53,279 bases of DNA from Sulfitobacter guttiformis (GTDB lineage Bacteria > Pseudomonadota > Alphaproteobacteria > Rhodobacterales > Rhodobacteraceae). The notes beneath the pieces are model-generated. The model did not search any database and had not been told where the DNA came from. It saw only the letters and a list, made by a program, of their open reading frames with translations. Shown here one piece after another: positions 25,871 to 35,300 of this stretch. Location of the stretch: the NCBI RefSeq assembly GCF_003610455.1, contig NZ_RAQK01000004.1, forward strand, positions 1 to 53,279, given 5' to 3'. The translations under genes and the position numbers were made by a program. Within the stretch, counting starts at the first letter, position 1; every line of letters starts with the position of its first letter.

Positions 25871-26629
25871 TCAGGTGAACCAGTCGGGCGCTTTGCGCAG
25901 GTTCGGCCACTGTTCGGGCGAATGGCCGAATATCACCTGCGCGCCGCGCGCATCAGCGATCTGCATCAGGCGGGCACCATGATGGATGGCAAGCGGTACA
26001 TCCCAAGATCCGGCAAACCCCTCATCAATCTCACTGGCGCGGCTGATCGCATCAGAGGTGAGCAGCACAGGCCCCGTGTCCGGCAGGTCAATCATGAACG
26101 CCAACTGGCCAGGTGCATGGCCCGGGCAGAGGAAAACCTCGAATCCCGCTCCCAGTTCGAAATCTGCACCAACAAGAACATAATGGGCCTCGGGCCATTC
26201 CATCGCCTGCTTGCCCGACCAGTAAAGGGGGCGGGGCAGGGCGCGCTCTGCCTCCGAAATAAGGATTGGCGCATTGGGAAACGCATCCATGTGACCCACA
26301 TGATCGATATGCGTATGGCTCTGGATCATCAGTGTGACATCGGCGGGCGTCAGTCCCAGTTTTGCCAGTTGCGCAGCGGGCATATTATCGTGCGTCACCG
26401 ACAGGACGCGGCCAAAGCTGCCCAGATCGTCCTCTTGCGTGGCGGCTTGCGCATCGTGCGCGTATTTTTCGGGAAATCCGGTGTCGATGAGTACCGTTTC
26501 ACCGGCATCGGTCTGGATCACGAACCCGCAAATGCCGATAATCCGGTCATTGGCATGGACCTGAAACAGGCCGTAATCCAATACTGCCAGACGAATGGGT
26601 TTGCCCTTTAGGCGCGTAATATTTTCCAT
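25871..26629 (-). CDS. MBL-fold hydrolase, AHL-lactonase-like
   Basis: A 252-residue metallo-beta-lactamase-fold enzyme with the dinuclear zinc motif HTHIDH (His105, His107, Asp109, His110), a further metal histidine in CPGHAPGQ, an aspartate in LLTSDAIS and a late FGHSPEQW histidine. Length and motif spacing resemble N-acyl-homoserine lactonases (AiiA/AttM) and the related 4-pyridoxolactonase. ATG at 26629 is chosen although the frame is open to 27061; the upstream part lies antisense to the aminotransferase. Substrate is uncertain: a quorum-sensing lactone or a lactone formed in catabolism. It shares a 24-bp divergent gap with the aminotransferase. Confidence 0.85.
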   Translation of the reverse strand: MENITRLKGKPIRLAVLDYGLFQVHANDRIIGICGFVIQTDAGETVLIDTGFPEKYAHDAQAATQEDDLGSFGRVLSVTHDNMPAAQLAKLGLTPADVTLMIQSHTHIDHVGHMDAFPNAPILISEAERALPRPLYWSGKQAMEWPEAHYVLVGADFELGAGFEVFLCPGHAPGQLAFMIDLPDTGPVLLTSDAISRASEIDEGFAGSWDVPLAIHHGARLMQIADARGAQVIFGHSPEQWPNLRKAPDWFT

Positions 26630-26653
26630 ACTCAAACCAAACGGGGACCTGCG

Positions 26654-27784
26654 ATGAAAGTCAAGATACACACATTGTTCCAATACCTTCTTGAGACGAC
26701 CGAGGCAGCACCCGAAGCCATCGTCGGCTTTTCGCTGTCGCAATCGCCGCGTCTGGGGGATTTCCTTGAAGATCTGGATCCTGACCTCCCACTTGACTGG
26801 AACAACCGTGACTTCAGCGGTTTGCCGGAGCTGAAGGATCATGTGATCCGGCAGGCGGGACTGACGGGGATTTGTACGGCAGGCGATGTTCTGATCACCG
26901 CGGGCGCCGCCGAGGCCAATTATCTGGCGATCATGCAACTGCTGGAGCCGGAGGACGAGATTGTAATTGAAACGCCGGGCTGGCCGCAGGCGGAGGTGCT
27001 GGCCAAGGCCATCGGCGCAAAGGTGGTCAAGGTGACGCGCAGAGAGGCCGAGCGCTGGCACCTGCCGCTGGGGCAGCTTGCGGATGCGATCACCCCGCGC
27101 ACGAAAATGATATTCCTGACCAATCCCAACAACCCGACCGGCGATATGCTGGATGCATCAGAGTTGGAACAGATTGTGAAGATGGCTGACCGCGTTGGCG
27201 CATGGCTGTTGGTTGACGAGGTCTATGCCGGTCTGGAATGGGAAGGGCCGCGCGCGCCCAGTATTGCGGGTATGTATGCGCGGGGCATTACAACTGGCTC
27301 GGTGAGTAAGGCGCTGGGGCTGCAAGGGCTGCGTACGGGATGGATGATCTGCGGGGATGCGGGAATGATCCGCGACGCGGTGATCCTGCGGGAGAATTCG
27401 TCCGAGATTATGAACATCATGGGTGAGGTGATTGCCGAAATTGCGCTGCGCCCTGCGCGCTATGTTCCTGCGATGGAGAAAGCCCGCAGCGAGGGGCGGG
27501 CGAACCTGGCGCAGATGAACGAATGGGTCGCAGCACAGAATGGGCTGGACTGGATCAGTCCAAGTGCCGGACTGATCGGGCTGGCCCACCTGCCCGAGGG
27601 CATCGACAGCGATCCCTTTGCGCGCTTCCTGCTGGGCGATCCTTACCGCACCTTCCTGTTGCCAGGCAGTGCGTACGACCAACCCCGACACATCCGCCTC
27701 GGGGTAGGGGGCGGTGCTGCTGTCAATCTGGAGGAGGGGCTATCGCGCCTGTCCCGCGGATTGCGGGATTATGCGCGCCGGTAG
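26654..27784 (+). CDS. PLP-dependent class I/II aminotransferase
   Basis: A 376-residue fold-type I aminotransferase with NPNNPTG at 157-163, the cofactor aspartate region LLVDEVYAGLEW, the Schiff-base lysine at Lys219 (GSVSKALGL) and the C-terminal RLGVGGG arginine region. The substrate is unknown. It is divergent from the lactonase-like gene, with an extremely short 24-bp intergenic gap that must hold both starts. Confidence 0.87.
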   Translation: MKVKIHTLFQYLLETTEAAPEAIVGFSLSQSPRLGDFLEDLDPDLPLDWNNRDFSGLPELKDHVIRQAGLTGICTAGDVLITAGAAEANYLAIMQLLEPEDEIVIETPGWPQAEVLAKAIGAKVVKVTRREAERWHLPLGQLADAITPRTKMIFLTNPNNPTGDMLDASELEQIVKMADRVGAWLLVDEVYAGLEWEGPRAPSIAGMYARGITTGSVSKALGLQGLRTGWMICGDAGMIRDAVILRENSSEIMNIMGEVIAEIALRPARYVPAMEKARSEGRANLAQMNEWVAAQNGLDWISPSAGLIGLAHLPEGIDSDPFARFLLGDPYRTFLLPGSAYDQPRHIRLGVGGGAAVNLEEGLSRLSRGLRDYARR

Positions 27785-27919
27785 CCAACAGCCGCGCGGG
27801 GCCTCGATAGGTTGCGCGTTATCGCCAAGATTTGTACGACAGACCTGCGCAGAACGTGGCAAGCGCGGAACGCAATCTTTCAGGCGCCACAGGTGAAACG
27901 GAACAGGGGTGCGAAGCAT

Positions 27920-28822
27920 ATGCAGGAAACAGCCGAATGGATCGCCGTTGATCTGAGCAACGGATGCCTGCGGGTCTGGATCATGGGCGCGAACGGGGAG
28001 CCAATCGCGCAGGCGGTGACCGACAAAAGCGCCGTGATAGAGACACATAGCGGGTTCGAAACCGCGTTGCTGGCGCTGGTCGCGCCCTATCTTGCGCAGG
28101 ATCACCGCGTCACGTGTGTGATCTGTTCCGGTGTGGCGGGATGGAATGTGCCTTATGTGGCTACGCCCTGTACCCCACCGCAAAGAGTGATCGCGGCATC
28201 GCCAGCGTTTGCCGATCCGCGCATTAAATTGTATATTCCGCCTGCCCTGAAACAGATGTCACCCCCCGATTTGATGGGTGGCGAGGCGACGACGATCGCG
28301 GGCTTGCTGCGCAGCCAGCCGGAATTCGATGGCGTTTTGTGCATGCCAGGTTTGCATACAAAATGGGTTCACATCAGCGCGGGTGAGATTGTCAGTTTTC
28401 AAACCTCGATGACGGGGGCACTGTTTGACCTGCTGTCGCAGCAATCTGTCTTGCAGCAATCTGTCGCTGGCACCGCTTGGGATGCGCAAAGTTTTCTGAC
28501 CGGCGTTGGTGATGCCATGGGTCGGCCGCAGGCCATCGCCTCACAGCTTTTCGGGATACATGCGGCAACTTCGTTGCTGGATATGTCAGGCGGCGCGGCG
28601 CGCGCGCGGCTGTCGGGGCTTTTGATCGGGCTGGAGCTTGCAGGCACGCGGCCCTATTGGCTGGGTCGCCATGTTGCCATTATCGGGGTAGGCGATACCG
28701 CATTGCATTACCGCACTGCATTGGCGGAGCAGGGTGTTCAGGGGCAGCTGCTGGAGGCGCCACCGCTCGTGCTTGCGGGTCTTTGCGCATCATATGAAAG
28801 CACGCAGAATAGCGCTAAATAA
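27920..28822 (+). CDS. dgoK: 2-keto-3-deoxygalactonokinase (DgoK family)
   Basis: A 300-residue kinase of the DgoK family, which phosphorylates 2-dehydro-3-deoxy-D-galactonate in the DeLey-Doudoroff pathway. The N-terminal phosphate-binding segment IAVDLSNGCLRVWI, MGGEATTIAGLL, CMPGLHTKWVHI and STMTGALFDLL-like motif (QTSMTGALFDLL) match. The frame opens at 27812; ATG 27920, with AGGGG upstream, gives the family length. The usual partners (KDPGal aldolase, galactonate dehydratase) are absent from the plasmid, so it is an orphan. Confidence 0.85.
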   Translation: MQETAEWIAVDLSNGCLRVWIMGANGEPIAQAVTDKSAVIETHSGFETALLALVAPYLAQDHRVTCVICSGVAGWNVPYVATPCTPPQRVIAASPAFADPRIKLYIPPALKQMSPPDLMGGEATTIAGLLRSQPEFDGVLCMPGLHTKWVHISAGEIVSFQTSMTGALFDLLSQQSVLQQSVAGTAWDAQSFLTGVGDAMGRPQAIASQLFGIHAATSLLDMSGGAARARLSGLLIGLELAGTRPYWLGRHVAIIGVGDTALHYRTALAEQGVQGQLLEAPPLVLAGLCASYESTQNSAK

Positions 28823-28842
28823 ACTTGTAAGGTTTATTATGT

Positions 28843-28880
28843 AATAAAATCGGGCATATCGCACCACGCGCTATGCCCGA
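28843..28880 (-). terminator. Terminator of the giant-protein/outer-membrane operon
   Basis: A perfect 9-bp stem TCGGGCATA/TATGCCCGA (28850-28858, 28872-28880) with a 13-nt loop lies just beyond the stop of the barrel gene. On the minus strand it is followed by a short T-rich run (TTTTATTA). It would end the 22-kb transcript before the convergent dgoK. Confidence 0.7.
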
Positions 28881-28888
28881 GTGCATCC

Positions 28889-31800
28889 CTAGAACTTTGC
28901 GATAAAGTTGATGAACACGCCTTCGTCGTCATATGTCAAATCGGTTAGATCATCCGAGAAACTGCCGGTGTTATACCCGAGGCCCAACTTTACGTTGTTG
29001 CCCAGATGGTAATACGCAGCCCCCAGCATCCCCACTTCTGACAGGCCGGCGTCCGAGGCTTCCAGATAGCGGCCTTCGATCAGCAGATCCCACTTGTGCG
29101 TCAGGTGATAGCGCCCGTTCACCACGCCCAAAAACGCGTCGTTATCGGCCAGTGCGATGGTGTCATCCGGTGCTGATTTGCCCCAACGGCCACCCAGTTT
29201 TCCGCCTAAGGTCCACTGCGGATTGATGTCGTATGATCCATCTAGGGACAAAACATGGCTGGTCTGGCGCGGGCCACGGCCGGTTTCGCCGTCAATTTCC
29301 TGACCCACGGAATCCTTCAGAAAGCGGTACTTGAACAGCATGTTAAAGCGGTCATTGTCCACGGGCCGGAACGCATATCCAAGCTGCGCATCGGTATATT
29401 CGCCAGACTGGATAGAGCTGTTGTCCGTATCCGTGTCGGCGTAATCAAGCGAGAACAAAAGCTGCTGCCGCTCGTCGATTTTGTAGCGTGCCGAGGACAC
29501 GAACAGGAACGCATCACTGTCGCGGTTTGTGCCAAGTGTCTCACCGCGATCACGGCGGAATTCGGCACGGGCACGCCATGACAACCCGCCTTCGTCCTCA
29601 AACCGCGCCCCCAGCGACAGGCCCTTGCGGTCAAAATCACCATTGAGATCATCGCGGACCTGACCATACTCAAAGCTGCCCAACAGGGTCAGTTGTTCGG
29701 TGGTGCGGTATTCGACGCCATAGGTGTTGGTCAGCGACTTGTGGCTCCCAAACATGTCATAGGTGTTTTCGCCATAAACATCGATATCCGTGCTCAGCTG
29801 ACGGCGCCCACCTGCCACGTACTGGCCGCGGTCCTTGCCGATCAGATCTGTGCCTGCGAACTCGCGGTCGGGATCAAGGCGGTAGCCAAAATACAGATTA
29901 TCGGTTTCATTACGTTGGTACGAAATCAATGCCGATCCGGCGGCACCCAGTGACCCGTCGGAAATCTCGCCCTCAAGCGTCCATTTTTTGGCAAAGCGGT
30001 ATTTGGCCCCTGCCCCGACGCGATTATTACGTTCCAGACCGCCTGACCGGTCCAAGGTACCTTGCCCGTAGATGTACCATGCGAAATCGTCACTTTCAGT
30101 GAATGTTGCCCGCAGGGCAGCATCCGTTCGCGTCCCGTTCTCGTCGGGGTCGCCGGCAGGCGTCGTCCGTTCGAGGTGTTCTGCCCCGAATTCGAGCTTT
30201 ATCCGGTCCGAGACGAGATAGGATATTTCGGCCCCGCCTTCGCGCTTGATACGACCATCAGCGTCATTGAAGCTGTCGAAGTAAAAGCGAAAAGCGGTAC
30301 GCTCGCTGGCATCAACATCCAGTGAAACACCCCAAAGCTGCTCGTCTACACGGGTTTCGTAATCTAGCGTAGAGAAGCCTGCATCGCGGTCCTCGTAGTA
30401 GAGCGACACAGAACCGGGGGTTTGCAAGCCGATGTCCTGTAGATCTACACGTGCGCGGGCCGAGACTGCCTCGCCTGTGCCATCGGTGACGCCCGCGGTT
30501 GGATCATTTTGAATGATCAGGCCACCATCGTTGGAAAAGCTGGAGCCAAAGCCCGGCCCTTCGGTTTCGGCATATTCCAGCGCCAGATAACTGCGTTCGC
30601 TGACTTCCCAAAGAATATCCACGGATTGGGCGGTCTGGTCGGCTACATCGGTTTGCTCGACTAGACCGGTATAGCCAAGCCGCAGGTTGTCACCCGCCCA
30701 TGTCTCGGCACGGCCACCATAGCTATAGCCATCCACGTCACCGGCGACTGGAGTGTATTCATAATTGGCAACCAGCAGCACATCAAATTCGCCGCCCGGC
30801 TGCGTGACGACTGTGCCTGAGGTGGTTGAGCCCGTCAGTGGTTCCGACAACAGGATCGTACCCTGAACATAGTTGATGCGGTAATCACGGCCCGCCGTCA
30901 GGGTGCGGGTGTCAACAACACGTCCCGTATCCCTGTCGCGTATTTCGACGGTCAAAGTCTCTGAATCAACCGAGATATCCTGCCGCTGCAAGAAATAGAC
31001 CGATCCGCCGGTGCCCAGAAAGCTGTCACGTCCGGGCAAGTTGTCCGGGCTGGCGGCATAGGCCTCGATGGACACACGCGATTGGCCGCGTGATGTGGTT
31101 TGCGGGCTGCGATATACCCCCTGCGCGCCATAAAGCGTGCGCTCGTTGCGCAGGTAATAGCCGCCCGAAACGCTGGATTTGTAATTACCCCACATAATGT
31201 GGCTGCCATCGCGCTCCGCCCGCAGGAAGAATTTGCCATCTGTTGGCGCGCCCTCTTCATAGGTGCTGTCGTCACCATAGGTCGGGTAGGCGTTCTCGCG
31301 TTGTAAACGCAGCAGCACGTTGTAGGGGTCTTTTTTGTCGAGGTCACGGAAGATATCTGACAGTTCTTCTTCGCCGGTATCAACAGATCCCGTCAGGATC
31401 CAACCATTCTGGGTCTTGCCTTTGGTATAGCCTGCAATGCGGCCATAGCTGTAGCTGCGGTCAAATTCACCACCCGCAGCACTGACGCCGCCCTGCGTTC
31501 TGAGCCCATAGGTCAGATCGACGATGCCGGTATAGAACCACTCCGAGCGCGGAATAGAGATGTCGCGCTCGACATAGGTGTCTTCCCCTGCGCCGTTGAC
31601 TTTCACGGCAACCGATTGATCACCCGCAGGCAGGATACGTTGGAGTACAAAGGCGCCTGACGGATCGGGGCGCACGGTTTCACCCAGCGTGCTGACAACG
31701 GCGCCGGGGCGTACATCGGTACCGCTGACCGTTACCGCGCCGCCATAGACGGGAATGCGGCGTATGCCACCACCATCGATACCCAGTTCGGGTGGAGGGG

Positions 31801-32335
31801 CCTCCAGATCGGTCACTTCGCCGGGATTTGGTGTGCGTAGGGGCACGGGGCGGGTTTCGTCATAGCGTCCTTGCGCGTCATAGACACGGTAGACCATGAT
31901 CAAATCATCGCCTTGCGGCACTTGCAGGTTGGCGGTGCCGTTGGCGGCAATGGGTGCGGTTGCAACAACGCGCGGCCCGCCACGGGCCGCCGTGTCGATC
32001 AAGCGGATTTCGCCGCGGGTGACATACGCGGGATAGTTCATCTGGCTCTGCACCTGCATTACATCACCCGCACGCGGAGTGCGTTCGTTGGTAATTAACG
32101 CGGTCAGACGCGGCCTGACCTCAAGGCCGTCAAATGTGACCTGTAGTTTTGCGCGTTCCAACACACGGTCTTCGCGGGCTTTCGTCGTGGACAGACGTGG
32201 ATCGCCGGACACCGCATTGCCATCAATAGAGATGACAAAACCGGAACCGTCTTGTGCCTGCCCTGCTGCCGAGAGGGCCAACAAGGAAACACCCGCAAGA
32301 ATGGCGATGCGAGGGAATTTAACTGGGCTACGCAT
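28889..32335 (-). CDS. Large outer-membrane beta-barrel protein, partner of the giant surface protein
   Basis: A 1148-residue exported protein. The signal peptide ends near residue 27 (AGQA/QDG). Residues about 30-265 look like soluble beta domains, and about 270-1148 show alternating hydrophobic/polar strands with aromatic belts ending in a terminal Phe (FINFIAKF), the BAM recognition signal. Around 445-515 a domain with RDRDTGRVVDTRTL, GRDYRINYVQGTILL and SEPL recalls domains in very large OM translocon-type barrels, from memory only. Its AGGGA ribosome site overlaps the giant gene's stop, so the two are translationally coupled. It may anchor or export the giant protein. Confidence 0.8.
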   Translation of the reverse strand: MRSPVKFPRIAILAGVSLLALSAAGQAQDGSGFVISIDGNAVSGDPRLSTTKAREDRVLERAKLQVTFDGLEVRPRLTALITNERTPRAGDVMQVQSQMNYPAYVTRGEIRLIDTAARGGPRVVATAPIAANGTANLQVPQGDDLIMVYRVYDAQGRYDETRPVPLRTPNPGEVTDLEAPPPELGIDGGGIRRIPVYGGAVTVSGTDVRPGAVVSTLGETVRPDPSGAFVLQRILPAGDQSVAVKVNGAGEDTYVERDISIPRSEWFYTGIVDLTYGLRTQGGVSAAGGEFDRSYSYGRIAGYTKGKTQNGWILTGSVDTGEEELSDIFRDLDKKDPYNVLLRLQRENAYPTYGDDSTYEEGAPTDGKFFLRAERDGSHIMWGNYKSSVSGGYYLRNERTLYGAQGVYRSPQTTSRGQSRVSIEAYAASPDNLPGRDSFLGTGGSVYFLQRQDISVDSETLTVEIRDRDTGRVVDTRTLTAGRDYRINYVQGTILLSEPLTGSTTSGTVVTQPGGEFDVLLVANYEYTPVAGDVDGYSYGGRAETWAGDNLRLGYTGLVEQTDVADQTAQSVDILWEVSERSYLALEYAETEGPGFGSSFSNDGGLIIQNDPTAGVTDGTGEAVSARARVDLQDIGLQTPGSVSLYYEDRDAGFSTLDYETRVDEQLWGVSLDVDASERTAFRFYFDSFNDADGRIKREGGAEISYLVSDRIKLEFGAEHLERTTPAGDPDENGTRTDAALRATFTESDDFAWYIYGQGTLDRSGGLERNNRVGAGAKYRFAKKWTLEGEISDGSLGAAGSALISYQRNETDNLYFGYRLDPDREFAGTDLIGKDRGQYVAGGRRQLSTDIDVYGENTYDMFGSHKSLTNTYGVEYRTTEQLTLLGSFEYGQVRDDLNGDFDRKGLSLGARFEDEGGLSWRARAEFRRDRGETLGTNRDSDAFLFVSSARYKIDERQQLLFSLDYADTDTDNSSIQSGEYTDAQLGYAFRPVDNDRFNMLFKYRFLKDSVGQEIDGETGRGPRQTSHVLSLDGSYDINPQWTLGGKLGGRWGKSAPDDTIALADNDAFLGVVNGRYHLTHKWDLLIEGRYLEASDAGLSEVGMLGAAYYHLGNNVKLGLGYNTGSFSDDLTDLTYDDEGVFINFIAKF

Positions 32336-32345
32336 TACATTTCCC

Positions 32346-35300
32346 TCATTTCGTTTTCGTTACTGTTTTTTCGATGACAAGTTTGTACTTGCCCTTTCCG
32401 CGCCAGCGGTCGCGGATCAGCTTCTCCAGAGTGCGCAGGCGGGCGCGGCCCACATCAGGTGCTTCACCGTCTTGCAGGATATAGGTCAACTGGAGCACAG
32501 AGGGCTTTTGGGCGATCTGCGAAATCAACCCGTCCACCGCATTGGCCAATGCCGGCTGGGGCGCGGTATCGCCCGCTACAAACGCTGTGGCTGTCAGATC
32601 AATATCGACCACATTCCCCAGACGCGCACCAAAGTTCAGCTTGGCGAATTTGCCGGCTGTCAGGCGGACCACCCGCGGGTTTTCCGTGGTGACGTTGAAG
32701 CCGGTGGGCAGCGTACGGGTATCCAGTTTCAGCATGAAGTTACTACCGATGTTGCGCGGCAACGCGGCACAAGGCAGCGAATAGCGGCCGTGCTCATCTG
32801 TCGTGATAAGGATGCCGTCAGGGGTAACGAGGCGTACGCCTGCAAGGCCCGGTTCTGATTGGTCTTCACGTTGTGGGATTGCATCCAACTTGCCGAATTT
32901 ACCGCCACCGACATAGCTGTCATCGATAATCGGCTCAGCCAAAGTACCTGGTCCGTCCTGATAGCCATTGCCATTACGGTCGTTGAACACGCGGCCAATC
33001 ACGTCCGAGCAATCAAAGACATGTTCCGGATCAACCCTTACCGCAGCTTCGGCGATGTTGGAGACGGTCCTGCCAAAGCTGTTGTCGAGGTAGGTGCGGT
33101 TGGTGCGGGTGCCAAACTCGCCCGTGCGCGCAACACGCACGGCGAGGGTCACAGTCGTCGTCGCCCCCGACGCCAGATCATCGCGCCATTCCAGCGTACG
33201 ACCAGTGATCACAGGATCAACCGCCACACCGTTCACGCGGCCCGTCCCGGGCGTATAAAGCAGACCTGAAGGCAGGCGATCAATGATGCGCGCATTCAAT
33301 ATGTCCAACTCGGTGTTGTTGGTAAATGTGAGCGTATAGTTCACGGTTTCACCAAAGACTGCCGTGCGACGATCTGCTGTTTTGGTCGCAACAACGTCCG
33401 TTAGCCCCTCACAGGTGCGGATCGGGATGTTGTTACCGATCAGTATCGGATCACCCGCCGCTACTGTAAAGCTGGTGTAGAAAGGATTTGCCGTTGCGGT
33501 AGAGTCTGTGAGCAGACCAGTTTCACCCGCAGGCAGCGATCCAATGACACCTGGATTGGCGGGCGCAAAGCTGGTCGCATCCAGATTTCCAAGAGTGAGG
33601 CGATCGACGGAGGCCTGTGTATCATCGGGATAGGTGATGCCCAGCACATAAGTCCCCGGTGAGGTGACAAAGAACTGGTAGGTGCCATCCGTCCCGCCGC
33701 GCACAACCGTGATTGGCCCCGAGGTGCCGGCACCGGTTTGGGTAAACCCGCCGCCAGAGACACTTACCAGACCGCCGGTCAGCAGGCGACCGTCATCTTC
33801 GCAATAGAATGCGCCGGTCGGGTCATAGTCGAACTGGTCGGCGATCCCGTCGCCATCGCGGTCGGCGGTCGGCGATTCAAGGTAGTCAGGAATGCCATCG
33901 CCGTCCTGATCCGTGGTCAGTACAACAACCTGACCTTCGGTCGGTACGGCAAGTTGGGTAGACACAACAGAAGCCGTGTTTGGCGCACCGGGTTGGCCAG
34001 TGGCTGTGGCATAGACCATCTCAAGGGTGATTACGCCTGTTGCACCGGGCGCAAGGGAGGCATCCCCGCTCAGCAATTCGGTAACCGAATTGCCGTTATA
34101 GGTCGTGTTCGCGGTCCCGTCTGCAAAGCCCGTGATGCTGACAGTAGGCGGATAAGTTTCCGCCAACAGCACTGCGGGCGACAGGAAGGCCACCAGATCG
34201 TCGCGCACCCGAATACCAGATTGCGTGACGTTGCCTGTGTTCGTGACTGAAATGGTAAATGTAGCGCGCTCGACCGTCGGGAAGAGGAGCGCGTTGGTGC
34301 CTGCTGCTTTTACAATCTCGAAGCTGGGCAATGCTGCAACGGGCACAACAGTCGGGTCATCGAGTCCGTCCCCGTCGTCGTCTGACACGTCAATCAGGGT
34401 CCCGCCTGACGGTGTCAGGGCGGTTGCTGTGACAGTGTTGACGAGACCGCCGACATCAACGTCTTCTTGTGTCAGCACCACGCTGACCGTGTATGTGGCA
34501 ATTTCGCCGAGGGCGAGCGTGCCCGCAGGTGATGGCGGTGTGCCGTCTGACCCGACAAATGTGACAGGTGGCGTACGTGGGTTGGCCTCCCGAATATCTG
34601 TAGTGATGTCCGCCATGGTGATATTGTTCAGCGTTACATTGCCAGTGTTGCGCGCAGTGATGATAAAGTCGACGGTTTCACCGGCCAGCGCGCCAATTGC
34701 ATCGGGATCGGCAATCTTGATCACTTCCAAACCGGGTTCCAGATCAATGACCAGTGCAGTTGGGTCATCCTTGGTATTGCCGTCATTGGGATTGCCGTTG
34801 TTGGAAATACCTGTAACCGCATCCCCGTTGGGATCCAGCGCACTTATCAACGCGGTGTTCAACAGTCCGCCTGCGTCAATATCGTCTTGGGTCAGCAGAT
34901 GGTTCACTTGCCATGTGGCTGTCTGTCCCGGTGCCAGAGCTGCAGGGACGTTCACCTCAACCGCACGCGCGAGAACAGGCGTGCCGTCCAAGCGTGTCAT
35001 GCTGTCCGAAGCCACAAGATTGGTCAGGTTCTGGTTGCCAGTATTCAGCGCGTTGATCTCGAAAACGATGGTTTCACCTGCGGTGGTGCCGCTGCTTACA
35101 ATCGTCTTTTCGACGCTGATTGCTGGCGCTGGCGGAGCGATGAATTCGGTCACATCGCCGGTGGAGTCGCCGTCACTGTCAATGCCATCATCCGATATAT
35201 CGCTCACGCGGCTGTTTTGCAGATCACGCGCATTTACTGTCACCTGATTGAGCAAGCCGCCGGCATTAATGTCACTTTGGCGCAGCCTTCGGGTCGCAGT

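Noticed and set aside
26630..27061. N-terminal extension of the metallohydrolase to 396 residues
   Set aside because: The extra 144 codons lie antisense to the aminotransferase and look unlike the family; ATG 26629 gives the normal length.
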